NCBI GenBank assembly: GCA_023079485.1
Contig: CM041084.1
Coordinates: 21,418,609-21,482,608, forward strand
Source of the DNA: Archilochus colubris
Lineage: Eukaryota; Chordata; Aves; Apodiformes; Trochilidae
Direction of reading: 5' to 3'
Length of the DNA: 64,000 bases
The position numbers were made by a program, and so were the translations under genes. Within the stretch, counting starts at the first letter, position 1. Every line of letters begins with the position of its first letter. Shown one piece after another: positions 1 to 13,168 of the stretch. A model generated the notes under the pieces. It was not told where the DNA came from. It saw only the letters and a program-made list of their open reading frames with translations, and did no database searches.

Positions 1-3000
1 TATTGCCCATGGTTCGGTGTCAAGGGGAGAACTGTTAGTTGGAGGATGAATCTGTGGAGAGAGTTGAAGAACATATTCTTTGATTTACATATTAACAATA
101 GGGAATAAGGTCTCTAAAAGCTGCTGTGTCAATTACAGTGTGCTTTGTAAAGGTTCAAAATAAGGGATTGATTTGACTTCACGCTGCAAAATATGTAGTA
201 CTTTGTTTTTGTAGTATTGCACGTATGTATCTCCTTTGAGGATTTACTGATGTATCCCACTGGATGTGCACAGGCCCTACAAACAGGCAGTGGAGGTGTG
301 GTTTGCCTTTTACAGTCTCATGAGGGTGTACGTGTCTTGTCTTTCCTCATGTTGCATGCCTAAGGACGTAAAAGTTGGTGCATGCTTCTCACTGCTCTTC
401 TCATCCAGTTTTGGCAGAGGATCATGTTTTAGGATGCTCATATGGTATGCAGCTGCTCCTAGAACTACTTCTTTCCATCCCCCACTCCTGCCCCTTTTCT
501 TCTTGTGTTGGAATCTTTTAGATAATCGCACTGACCTTTTCTCCATCTTCAAGCTTGTTGCTACAGGTGAAGCAATGCATAACAGCCTGCTGGCCTGTAT
601 ACAGAAGAACACTCAAATTTAGCTTTTCCAGTTTGCCTGGCTTCAGGTGGAGTACTTCAGGCTGTTTAGGGGAAGTGCATCTCCAGGTCATATGTTATTT
701 GTAAGATTTTATTAATTTTCTGACCCAGGAAGATGCTTTAGATCAAACTCCAAATTTACCTTGAGGAGAAATCCTTGCTGTCAGTCTTTAGTCCTAGAGT
801 GTGAAGAAGACTGTGCATAAAAACTAGAAGAGCATGGATGCCTTTATGCTTAGAGAGGTCTTTATCACAATGCTACCCAAGAAAGAGAAGTGTCCCTGTG
901 ATCCTTGGGGAGGCTTTCTTCACTCTTTTCTTCCTTCTCAGGCTGATAGACGTGGCTGCCTCATGGCATCTGTGTCCATCTTCAAGAGCCTTCTCCCTCA
1001 GGACTTGCTATGTGGAACCAAACATTGTGTCTGAGCAGACACCTCCGTAGATGAGCCTGTGCCCCTGTCCTACTTATTCTACTTGGTATCTCACACCTAC
1101 TGCTTCTGGCATATTCACTTGTGCTGCCCTGTTAACTCTGGGAGCTGGGAGGTTTCTTTCACATGCTCTTTCTGTATGTACATGGAACATATTGCATGGC
1201 CATTCCTTTTAAGCTTATGGCACATGGTTCAGAAAGTTACTTCTAATTTAGATTAAAATAAACCATACTGTTGATCTATTTATTTTTTAAATGGAGAGTA
1301 TTCTGGTCCTTGGAGATCTCAGATACAAATCAACATCAGAGTCCTGGCCAGCTCTAATAAGGTCATGGTATAAATATCCCATCACAAAGACTAACACTGA
1401 AAAGTTTCAGCAATTTCCATTGAAATTCTGTCTAATTGTTTCTTTGAATTGTGTGAACTGATCTGAACTTGTAGAGTAGGCTTGCCAGTCATAACCCATG
1501 CTTTCATCAAGACTAAAATATGTAATTGCTGTAAAGATAAGGTGCTACTAGAAAATAATGTATATGTTTGCCAAAATCTTATCTAATTTATCAGTTTTTC
1601 TGACAAAACAGAAAACAGGAAAGAACTTTAGGATTTTTTTGGCCCTAGTTTGTTCCTTTTGCCTGGTGGATAAGAAACAATGACACTGGAAGTAAAGGAA
1701 AACAAAAATACTGTTTAAAATACTACAAAATATTTCAAAATCCTGAGTTAAAAAAAAAAAGTAATTTAGAACATTTTAAACATCTTCTCAATTTTTGATT
1801 TAACAAACAGGTATACAATTGTGCTTCTTATCTTTTTGGTATTCTTTTCTGTAAACTGTCCTCCTCCCTTTATGAAATACTGCATTCTGTGTTCCATTCA
1901 TTATCTGGTGTGTTGCTATTACTCAGTCACTGACTTTTCTTCACTCATAGTGTAGGGTTCTTGGCTGCATAGGAAAACTTGAGTTTGAGACAAGAGTGTT
2001 ACTGTGCTTTTGGTAATTGTATTTTGCAAGTCTGGGATAGTAACATGTTTTTTCCATGTCCTTTTATAATCCCATACCAATAGTACTGCTAGAATACGTA
2101 TTTGTATCCTGAGTAAATTGCTGGGGCTCAAGTGGCCAAGCAGCAAAGAATAATTGCTTATTTTGAGTTGTTTTCCAGTGCTTTAAACAAATTGCTCATT
2201 CGGAAAAGATTAATAAGACTCTATTTTGGTCTGTTTCTCTTATTAAAGTATCTTTGAGGATTAAAAAAGAAATTGCCTGGGGGAGAAAACCATTTGGAAA
2301 AAAAAAGTTAATACACTCTTTCTCCCAAACTAAGGGGTCTGGTGTTTGTGTGTTGAATTACCGCTAGTGTATGGAAACTGTCCTGATAGGAGTGTAAAAC
2401 ATGTCTGCTGTTTATGGGTCCTTTATAGCATGACAAAAAGAGTAATGAAGTAGAGCTTTCTGACCTGTACGGTACTTGTAATACTTTGTTTTAAAACACA
2501 GTGGGGAGCGAAATAGCATTTCAGGGGTGTAAAATTATAATACTTAAAAATAGAGCCTGGATAGAACTGTATCAACATACTGTGGGCAAAAGCATTTAAA
2601 TGCTTGAATTGTGTATTAGTAGGGGGAGGGAGAATCATCAGGTAGCCACCCGGTCAGGGTTCTTTTAGCTTCAGGCTGTACCTGGGTCAGGGTGGCCATG
2701 GGAGGAGTTGGGAATGGGCTGGTGACCCCTGGGACACCCAGTGGGTTTGGCCTCTGCTCCTGTCATTTGAAGTTTTAGTTTGTTTGCAGCTCTACACCTC
2801 TTGTAGCCTTTCTGAGGTGACGGTGCGATAGTATGGATAGGACTGATTTCTTTCACCATCGTTGCTTTGGAGTGTGGGGCTGGAGTTCTTCCTTGCTGCT
2901 GAAGGATCAGTTCCCATGCTCTACTGCACACCACTGCTTTCGAGTAGCAAATCTAAGTCTACATTTTCTGAGTATGTGTCACCTTCCATTTCGTTTTCTT

Positions 3001-5308
3001 TGAATGAAGATAAAGCACATACATAGATTCGGGCATGCATACGCCTCTGTGCTTACAGATCCAATCTTGCAATCTGAAGTTTAGCTGGCATGAGTGATGT
3101 TTCATCTCGAAGGGCCTTCAACTCAAAGTTCTTCCAGGGGTTGAATGCCCTTGGCTGCCACTCATTTAAATGGGAACTGGGTGCCTGCACTTTCTGCATG
3201 TTCAGGTTGCTAGGACCAAAGTACGAACTTTGTCTCAGAACAATATCATCATCCCATGTATAAAGAAAGTTATTCTATAAATATCTTGAGTAGCAATTCT
3301 TCAGCCCCTGCTTTTCAGTTACCTCATCCTACCTTGGAAACGTTTCCTCTCTTGACCTTGCCCATAATGTGTGCTTCCTGCTGATATTATATATTAATTC
3401 TTCAAATGCATTATTTAACTCTAAAGAGCATTTTAGGCTGCACACTGATAAAAAGTGAAATTGTTTATGAGAGGAAGCTTGAGCTAAGGGAAAATGCACA
3501 TACTCTACTTTTAATTAATTTTAATAAACATTAGCTTTATACTATGGGTATCTGTGGATTAAGACTTTGCAGAGAATGGATTGTTGCATTTCAGGAGTTT
3601 GCTGGTATTTCTGATGCTAAATTGAGATCTGTTCAAGGAGATTTTAGCTCAAATATTTCAACACAAAATATAAAGACGTGCATTTGGGTAGTTTTTGTTA
3701 TTTTTTATGTCTCCCCAGATGAAAAGCTATTACGTGAATTGTACTGAAATGAAATGAGCTTTGTAAATGCTGGAATTTTTCATAAGAATTTTGTCTGTAC
3801 CCCAGAGATTGTACATCTCAGTGAAGAGAAAGCTAGTTGTATTTAGAAAAGGGTTTTGCCCTGTTAAAATTGTTTCCCTGTAAAAATAAAATCTCCTTAT
3901 CTTCCATTTTATTATGAAATAATGGTGCTTCATCTAACGCCAAAGTGGCAACAGGTCTTTGCTCTGTGATTGTAACCCAAAATACTAAGCTGTCTTGCAA
4001 AATCAGAACTCTGTGTAAGGTGATGATACAAATGTTGGAGGAGCTGGAGTCTACCTGTTGTGCAGCACATCACCCATCTGCATTGGGTTTAGCAATGTTT
4101 CCCCCTAAGAAAGTCTCCATGAAATTCTAAGGTTTCCTTCCACATTTTTATTCTGTTGTTTTGAATGTTTTAACACTTACATATTTTTGGCCAAGATATC
4201 AGTCTCAAACACACGATCCATATTCTGTTGTTTAAATAAAAATGAACTGATTTCCAGAAGTGCAGCATATTAATATCCTCTGCTTTGTTAATGGATATAA
4301 TGAATGCTCAGCAGCTCAAAATATCTTGTGGGGGTTCTTGAGAGAAAATGTCAATTTTGGAACAAATATGGAAAAGAACTGATGGTCGGTCCAGGAGACT
4401 TAAAGTGAAGCCTCTTGTGATATGCCAACATTTTTCAGTTGTCTTTGTTTCCTTTGGTGAAATGAATCCCCTTTATGGCACAAAGTGGAAAAGGTGGAAT
4501 TGATGCCAGCCCTAGAGTAGTCGGAAGAGCATGATTAGGGTACACTTCTTATTAGATATGATCCATTTTTACTCCTTGATCTGAATTGAGCAAATCAAGG
4601 ATTTCAGTGTGAGTGTACAGAGTTGTGCAGGTCTTTGGATGTATGGAGATTGTGCTTTGAAAAAAAGATTTTATTTAAGCTGTTACATTTCTGGTTATGT
4701 TTCACTCTGAAAAAATTGTAGGGATTTTTTTGGTGAAAAGCTGTTTGTTGGAAATTCCTGACCAGCACTAATTAAAAATACATTTTCAGGGCATCTGAGT
4801 ATCTGAGACATCTTGCTATCTGTTCTTATGCTCTAATTCTCTTGGTGGATATGGAGTGTAGGTTTTTCTACCTCCATAATCACTGGCCTGTAAGCAAAAC
4901 AAATATAAACAGAAAATACCTTTATTTCCTAATAAAGCATTCCTGAAACTTTATTTTTGAACCTTTTCTATAAGGCTTTATGTATTATTATGGTAAACAC
5001 TGTTTGAGATTACATCACCTCTCCCCAAACACTGATAGCTATACACAGAATCAAATGACTTGTTCAGCAGTATGCATCAATGTGTATGTCTTTGTGATTT
5101 AAGAAACAGCTGTATTTGTTTTTCTAACTTTCAGTTTAATGCTCCTCTCCAAATATTAAGATACAGTGCTACAGATTTCAGTCATACCAACACTGTTTAG
5201 CAGATGTATTGAAACTGTTCCCATGAAAAACATTATAGGAGTGATTAATTCATAGTATCACTGTGAGTATGTCTGTCTCTATTTATGTGAGGGGAAAAAA
5301 ATCTGGGT

Positions 5309-5376
5309 TAGATAGATATATAGAGTTTTATATATATATATTTTACATATAATATATACATATTTGTATATATAAC
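5309..5376. repeat. TA-rich simple repeat
   Basis: The stretch is an impure run of TA, ATA and GATA units with almost no C or G. It is typical intronic low-complexity DNA, likely length-variable between individuals. Confidence 0.7.
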
Positions 5377-6478
5377 CATGAACTCTTCTAACTTAAAAAC
5401 CATTGGCATCCTTGGAGGTAGGTTAGCTTTAATTGATTGTTTAGCTCAGCATTCAATTCTACAATATTGTGTGGAGGTTTTGGAAGGTTTTTTCGTGTTC
5501 TGCAAGCCCCATCAGCCTCCCTGATAATTGCTCATCAAACACATTGCACTGTAGAGCTCAAGTCTTAAATTCAGTTTTATTATAAGTAACACATGACATG
5601 TTAGAAGGATTAATTTTAGAAATAATATAAATAATTTAGAGTATTGAGCAAGATTCTGGAAATACATAGTAGGGAGTATAATAAGTATAGTCTTATACAT
5701 ATCTGTACTGAAGAGAAGAATCCAATCTTGAACATGTGCTTGTCAGTGTGAGCTGTGGGTATAAACAGTGGCACCATTTATCTAAATTAATGTTTGCAAA
5801 GCTACATGTGGTGTTCCTTAAGAACTGATGAGCACTTCTGTAAGTGAGAGGCTCTCAAACCCTTCACTGAGGTGCTAGTTTCTATTCCCCAGTGTGTTCC
5901 TCTGTTTGATTTTCAGGCACAGTTGCCAGAGGCACCTAAATAAGGAGGCTGATCTCCCAGGATCTCTGTAGCCAGGAGGGAGAGCATGGGCTTCTGCAGA
6001 GGGTTGCTAAGGCAGGAGGCTGGTGGGAAGGGGACACTTTGCCTTTGTGAGCAACTGCTCTCTCCTTCCATGGATTGTGCAGAGGTGGATCCTATAGTGG
6101 ACCAGCTTCCCAGTCTGCGTGTAACATTTTGTCATGGCTCAGCAGAGTGAAGAAGGGGGAGATGATTTCCTTGTCTCTTTAAAATATTCTTTGCTCAGCA
6201 GCAGAGGTTCCTCTAGGACATCAGGTTAGCTCAGGATGAGGGCAAGTGAGGAGCTGGAGCATTTTTTTTTCTTAAAACAGTGTCAGTACATCACTGAGAT
6301 GCCAAGCAAAAATGACAGGAGATTTGAAAGTAGGTTTCTTGTAGGAGTGCTTGGTCAAATTCAAACTTGTCATCCTCTAAATGAAAATTTTAATTAGAGG
6401 CAGCTTCACACTCGGGTGCAGATCATAGCTATAGCCATGTGACTGTGTCCCCTGGCTGATGGGATGGCTTTACAGATA

Positions 6479-6508
6479 ATGGGGTCTGCTCCCAGCCACA
6501 GACCCCAT
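6479..6508. repeat. Perfect 10-bp inverted repeat
   Basis: ATGGGGTCTG at 6479-6488 is exactly complementary to CAGACCCCAT at 6499-6508, with a 10-base spacer. A further pair, GGCTGATGGG at 6454-6463 and CCCATCAGCC at 6504-6513, offers a competing stem. No transcript or mobile-element context is visible. Confidence 0.6.
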
Positions 6509-9230
6509 CAGCCAGCTGTGTTTCACATCTCAGTTCTGGATGCATGACTGGACCCTTGGGTGGGCAAAAGGACAGGAGTGCTAGAGGGAAAGAAGCACCT
6601 AACAACAGTGGCACTTCTAGCTACTGAATGGAGACCTTGTGATGAAGTGCTGTGTGGATGGAGCCATTCAGGGTAACAGGCAAAGGTTCTGAGGGTGAAT
6701 ATGTTCTACTGTGTGCTCTTTAGGGCAGTCCTTTCCTTTTCAAGGCCTTCTATCATGCTGCTAATAGCATTTAAAAGGGTCTGCAGCTTTTCTCCACCTT
6801 TAGAAAATTATTTTTTTTTTAATGAAAAAGCATCTGTCTGTGCAGTTGCTTGTGAAAATTAAACAGATTTAACTTTTTATATCAATTATATTCAGCTGCT
6901 TGGAGAGACATAGACTCTGAGCCCCTTGGAATAAAACAAGGGATATGTCAGAATGACAAAATATGTTCCTGCTAACTTCTGCATCTGATAGTTACTTTCA
7001 TACCTGAATATTTTAACTCCTCCTGCAAGATACACTTTGCACCAACACTATAATGCTTTCCTGCTCCATGTTCAAAACATGACTGTTTAATGCCAGATAG
7101 CTGCCAAACTGCAAAGAATACCATTGTTTGAGTACTACAGATCTGAGATGACAGGTGCTCAGCCTGGCCTACAGAAAATATGACAACCCTGGAAAAAAGC
7201 CTGGAACAGGTAAGTAATCTCTGAATTAAGGGATTAGTCTTTTCAAAAGTGATAGCTGGAGTTTGCATGCTCAAGTATGAAGATCCTTTTTTATCATGCA
7301 GAGAATAGCTCAGTATAAAAATAGATACGATTAATAGATAATAATAAAGAAGATAGTTCTTAGAAATCTATCATTTTATAAATTTATGTTTAATGTTTCT
7401 ACTTATAGTAGAATGAAAGATGAGAGGCTACAGAAAAAGACAAAATAGTTGTAAAGATTTGCTTTATCTTTAGTGGCACCGTAAGTAAGCTTTCTGGAGA
7501 TATAAGCATATGGTAATTCACATAAAAGACCCTTTGGAAAGAAAGCAATATTCTTGGGTTTGCTTTGACCCTGGTACTTTTTCCATCCTGGGATACATAT
7601 CCTCTGAAATTTAAACCACTGTTTAGGTGGCAGCATGAAAGGCTGCAAGTGGTTTATTTTTGAGCATGGATGAATAAAATATGTCAGAGTCTGAAAATGT
7701 CAATGCATTAGACATATCAGTAGGCATGCAGGATAAAGCAGCTTGGTTTGGAATTTTTGAGTCAACAGAGAGAGCACGTAGTCTGCTCTTTCCTAATCAT
7801 GAAAATTTTGAGCTAGAATTCTCCAAACAGACAACTCTGCAAATGAAGCAGTGGGCTGGTCCTGATTTAAGACAGGATGGAAGTGAAAGATGAGAATAAA
7901 GGTGCACAAAAATGTGTGGCAAAGGAGCAAGGGAAGACAAATAACAGATTGGATATGTAATGCATAGTGTATTGCTGACAAATGCCTCCCAGGGGTGTGA
8001 AATATAACCTACAAAAATTTATATGGATATATAGCATACAGAAATCTCTTTGAGGTATCAGTATGTATATAAGAAATGAATGGTAGCATCAGAGCATCAT
8101 TCATATGAGAACTTCTGCCCATGCTACATAATTGGAAAAGGTACAAAACTTAAGATTTTGCTTTTAACTTTTTTTTACAAATCAATGCACCATGTTAGGT
8201 AGATGGTGACAGATGTGTCACCATGGATTTCATCCTATGTCCTTTTTTATTACTTAAAAACCAGCCATAGTTATATCACCTACCTCTGCAACAGAGTTTG
8301 GCCTTTGAGAAGGAGTGTGAAGATGCAGTTTTTTACACTGAGGAGTTAAGCTGATGTTGGAGGGATGTGATACAATTAGAAAAGGGGGAACTATTCAAAC
8401 TCTGCAGGTGTCTTCCTGTAGGACTGTCATTATGAGTTGAATCATAGTCTTATCCATGCAGCAGCAGACAGAAAACTGTCAAAGATGCATTTTCAGAAAT
8501 GGATCTCCCATTTCTGTGCAGTTTCAGATGTGGGGAAGTCTCTGCAATGGCTGCCTGCAGCTAGCAGGGTGCTGCTGGCTGCTGTTGCTCTGCACAGCTA
8601 TTGTAGGGTATGTGATCTGGATATTAACCATGTATTTATCATAGAAAGGTAATTTTAAAGTATCAAGTTACTGTATAAATTTTACCCTAAGTAGGAATGG
8701 CAGTGATTAGGCACAAAAGAAATGAAACTGTGCTCATACTAATGGTCCATCTGTCCTGACATTGGCAATGGGAGATGCTGTGAAAGAGCACAAAGGCTGG
8801 GCCACTGTCAGGGTCCATTCCCCTCACCTCCCCAACATTTCTGTCTGTTTGAGACTACAGATGCCAGAAGGTACATCCCTGCATATGCATTTTAGTACCT
8901 GTTTATGGACCCATTGTCCATCATTACAGTCCCTTTTTGGGATACCTACTGGTACCATGTGCCTGTACAGCCTCCTGTGGCAACATTGCAGAGACATACA
9001 CCCTGTGTGCTACAGTGCTTTCTTTGGTATGCTTTAAATTGGTCTTCTAATTTCTTCAAATATTTCTTATTTTACTATTGTGGAAGTAAGTGAATAACAG
9101 CTTTGCATTAATTCTGTCTGTGGCCCACACGATGCTGTAGACCTCTGACATTTTACCCCACTCTCACACCATGCTCTCTTCTCCAAATTAAGAGCCTTTC
9201 GAGTTTAGAGAGGGTGATTTACTGGTAGGT

Positions 9231-9297
9231 AACAGACAGGGAGGTGAAGTAACCTGCTGGGTCATCAACAATGCCAGAGCTGTCTGGCAAGCCAGAC
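9231..9297 (-). repeat. Possible decayed MIR SINE fragment
   Basis: The words GGTGAAGTAACCTGC and GCCAGAGCTG in this order and spacing resemble the reverse complement of the MIR core (the tRNA-derived SINE shared by amniotes). Divergence is high and no ends can be defined, so this could be chance similarity. Confidence 0.35.
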
Positions 9298-12200
9298 AAA
9301 GCTGACTTGGAACAGCATTAGAAAATGGATTTTTTTTGTGTCTCTGAAGCAAGCTGTTTTCTTGGTGCTAAATGAGGACTGATGATGGTAAGTTTGGGGA
9401 GCTGTGATAATTCCTTGGACTGTGGTTAAGTGATTGGTGTTGTCTCAGAATCTGTCTCTTGAGGATTCCGTGGTTAAGGGATGGAAGTGTCTTCCCATTC
9501 TTCATTCATTTTTAAGACAAGCCATGAATTTTATTTCACAGATCTTTGTGTCATTTGTCCTGTGTGGATGTTCTGTGAGATTTTGCCAGTAATGAAGACT
9601 GCTTTTGCAAGGGACTGCTCTCTTTGTCTCCTTGTCCTTAACTGTGCATTCAGATTTTTTTGCATGGTTTCAGACTGAAACCCTGGCATGAGCCACTGAA
9701 AATGACCTTTATCAAAAGGCAGATATTACAGTGCTACAGTGGGTACCTCTAATTTCAGTTTCTTGCATTTTAATTTTTCTGCCATTGTGGATTTTTTTCA
9801 CAATCATGACATATTTTTCCTTAGTACCTCTATCAATAACAGGATTTTTTTTTCAGTATCTTTGTACTTTGGAGACCATTGATATCTTCTTGAAATTTTA
9901 GCCGGCTGTTTCCATCAGAATAGTTTCTAGAAACAAATTAGTTCCAAGATTTAGGGTTTACTGTATTTTGAATTAAAGCTATTTTCAGGTATACCCTTTT
10001 CTAAAGTTCACAGATTTTGTGACTAAAAATAGAATAGTGTTAACTGGTTTTTTCTGGTCTCATTTCTGAAATATCTCAGGCACTTGAACAATTGATGCAT
10101 TCATTAGATGAACAATAAAACCAAAGTTCTCCATAATTTTTCAATCCATATGTACTAATATAATTATATAAAAATGCACACTGTTTAGAATCAGTTGTTC
10201 TTACTACATAAAAATTTCTTGGGGCATGAGCAACATTTCATATTTCAGGATAAAATGGAATCTCTAACAGCAGGTAACCGTGAGTGTAAGGGGGTGATTG
10301 TCCTTAGTGCTTGTACAAGAAATGACAGCACAGTGGGGCAAAGCTTTGCTGTCATTAAGGATTCACATTTTAGGATGGATGTGTTTAGTGTTAGTGCCAA
10401 ACTGTAAATGTGACCTTGAAGAGATGCTGACATTTTGCTGGTCTTTCTTGGCATCTATCAGAAGTGGGAGACAGTGGCATGGCATGGAAATGCTGTTTAG
10501 TAAACAGGGAATGGGCTGGACGACAGAGGAAGAGTAGGAATGTAGCCAGGGAGAGGGCACCTGAGGACAGAGGAGGTGGGTACCAGTAATGGGGAGTTTG
10601 GAAGGAGATGATGAAACAGGCAGGAGCTGGAGCAGATTGAATTTTGCCCCCTTTGTATTCCTATTTTATGCAGCTTAAGTTTTTCAAATTTTATTTGCGT
10701 AATCTGATCCTATTTGTTACCAAAGCCTGAGAGTGAAGCAAGGCTGTGCTGGCAATGAGGCAATTGCTGGACAGTCTCAGTTAACCTTTAACTGGGTTAC
10801 AGTGCTTATGTCCAAAGCAAGTGGTCATGCCTGGTCCTTTTGACAGGGTTTTTCTGTGTGACTCTGGAGAAGCATCCCACAAGGTTGTGCCTCCACCACT
10901 TGCTCCAGTGACTGTCCAGTGCTCTTTGGGCACCTTGTGATCAGGATGCTTGGGATCACCTCTGGAGAGCTCCAAGACTTTCTAACTTGTCCCGACTGCA
11001 ACACACTTGACACATCTGAAATGTGTTATGATGAGAAATACAATATATTTCTACAATCTGTGGCTTTGTAAAGTATTAAATTGGCACCCAAAACAAACAG
11101 GTAACTCACAGCTTCCTAGTATTGAGGTAAATGCTGATCTCCTGATGGGAAGTATGTAGAAGACTAATTATTTCTGTTTTGTAAATATTTTGAGAGAGCA
11201 TAATGGAAATGCCCATGAGTACAGAAATAATTTTTAAATCTGTTCTAGGACAGAATATTGTAAACAGCAGCTAAAACTTGAGGGCAAATTTTGAAGGAAG
11301 CTACAAATAAAAATATTTAGTAACATCCACTTGCTCAATGTGTCCTGTACAATATATGTGCTTGTATTTAAAAGCATAGTCATGTTACGGCCACATTGAA
11401 ATGGCTGATATTTAATAACACTTAAGCGTTTAATTTTGAAGTTTTTTAATACCATGTTTGTATGAACTATGAACAAGGAGTTGGGTAAAAAGTGTTTGAA
11501 ATAACAAGTAAGTTGACTTGGAAAGTAATTTTGCATATAGTATCAGACAGCTTGACTGCATGAGGAGGCATATTAAAAATTAGGATTAGACTACACTTAT
11601 TTGTGCAGGAAAATGCGTTGTCCATGCCTCTCATGTACTTGTACCTTCCCTTTATTATTAATCTTATTATTAAACTTCTCAAATATGAAATTAACTGTTT
11701 ATCCTGACTTTAAAGTGGAAAGCATATGAACAGAATGGCATTGTGGAAACTGCTTTGTACTAGTGCTATGAACATGGTCTAAAAATATCTGCTCATTTTC
11801 TGTAGGAAAAAGAAGTAATTGACTGAAGATATACTGATGTAAATTATTCATCAGCAAAAGAAGAGTGAGGTTTTATTGACACTTGCACTGCCATCAGTAC
11901 TGTATGGAAAACTATGTAAGGTGCAGAGTAAGTAAACCTTGCCCAGGCTACTTTCAACTCTGGCAGTGAAATCAGAAGTTTAGAGCTAGAAAAATCCTAT
12001 TTCATCTTTCTGCCTGACAGGAGTCTTGCAAACAGCTGCTGTCTACTCTTTATGCATGTTCAAGTCTCTGTAGTTTATCATTGTGACTTCCTGAATAGCA
12101 CTGTCACCCCTTGGATACTGGGAAGAATCTCTGGGTTTGGAAGTCCAGCTTCCATGTTAGGGTAGTATATTAAATTTCTCTGCTGTCTGAAAGAGAAGAC

Positions 12201-12673
12201 TGTAATCACCATCCGTCCATCATCAGCAGGATTAATTCAGTACTGCATTGAAGCTGTGTCCTTTGAAGTGTTTGTGCCCCATAATGATTAAAACCCTTTA
12301 TTCAAAAAAATAAAAAAACCCATGATAGATCAGATGTTATTTATCAGTTTCAGATGTAATTTATTTGTATTAGAAAGTTACTGTTGATGCAAGAAATACT
12401 AATCATTTGTTTATATTTAAATTGCAATAAAAACAAACGGTGATTTCAGAGCTGCTTTTTGTTTGTCTTCTTTCTTTGTTGGAGTAGGGAGTCATAGTCA
12501 GATTTCCTTAAAATATAGTGAAAACAAATATTAGTTTGTACGTGTCTCTTCCTGCAGAGCTTAAATATAAACTCCTTGGGTTTTTTCCCTTGAAAATACA
12601 AATGGTATATGTGCCAGCTTTAAAGTAATTTCTCATAATTTCCTGATATGGTCATAGAGTAGATTAGACTGAA

Positions 12674-13168
12674 TTGCAAAGGTTGAAATGGATGGGCCAA
12701 AAAGTCCATGGCACAGTAACTGCAGATGGACAGTGGCACCTCAGAGTGCCTGCTGGCAGCCAGAGCTCGATGTACTTCAGGTGCAGTTGCAGTGCACAAG
12801 GCATGTCCAGCACTGGGATGTGGCCACACCAGCCTGAGTGCTGGAACTACCACTGCTGTTTTTCAGATTTTCCTTGCAGTTTTTGTTGTGTCCTCTCTCT
12901 TTATGGTAGTAATAGGAACCAGCTGTGTAACAGAAATTTAATGAAACTAAGGAAGAATGTCTTCAGCCTGCTTAAGCCTTTCCCATCAAGAAATGAAGCC
13001 AACCCAGTAAATCAAACACATGCTGTTTGTAAGAAAGAGCTGCAAAACTTCATGTCTGATGTGCAGGTGGAGGCCCCGTGCAGGGCTGCAGAGTTGCTCT
13101 GTGGTTTGGTGTCTGCAGCAGGGTGCAGGGCAGTTTCTGTCATGTTCTGCAGGCGGATTAGCTATTAA
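12674..13168 (+). other. Unassigned 164-codon open frame in intron
   Basis: This is one of the longest open frames in the window outside the ADAM22 exons. The translation is rich in Cys, Ser and Trp, shows no domain I recognise, and lies in a locally GC-richer patch. It has no convincing splice partner or poly-A signal placement. I regard it as probably a chance frame or the remnant of an old insertion rather than a gene. Confidence 0.25.

Noticed and set aside
266..622. 118-codon frame and overlapping opposite-strand frame near the left edge
   Set aside because: No recognisable domain, no splice support and intronic composition.
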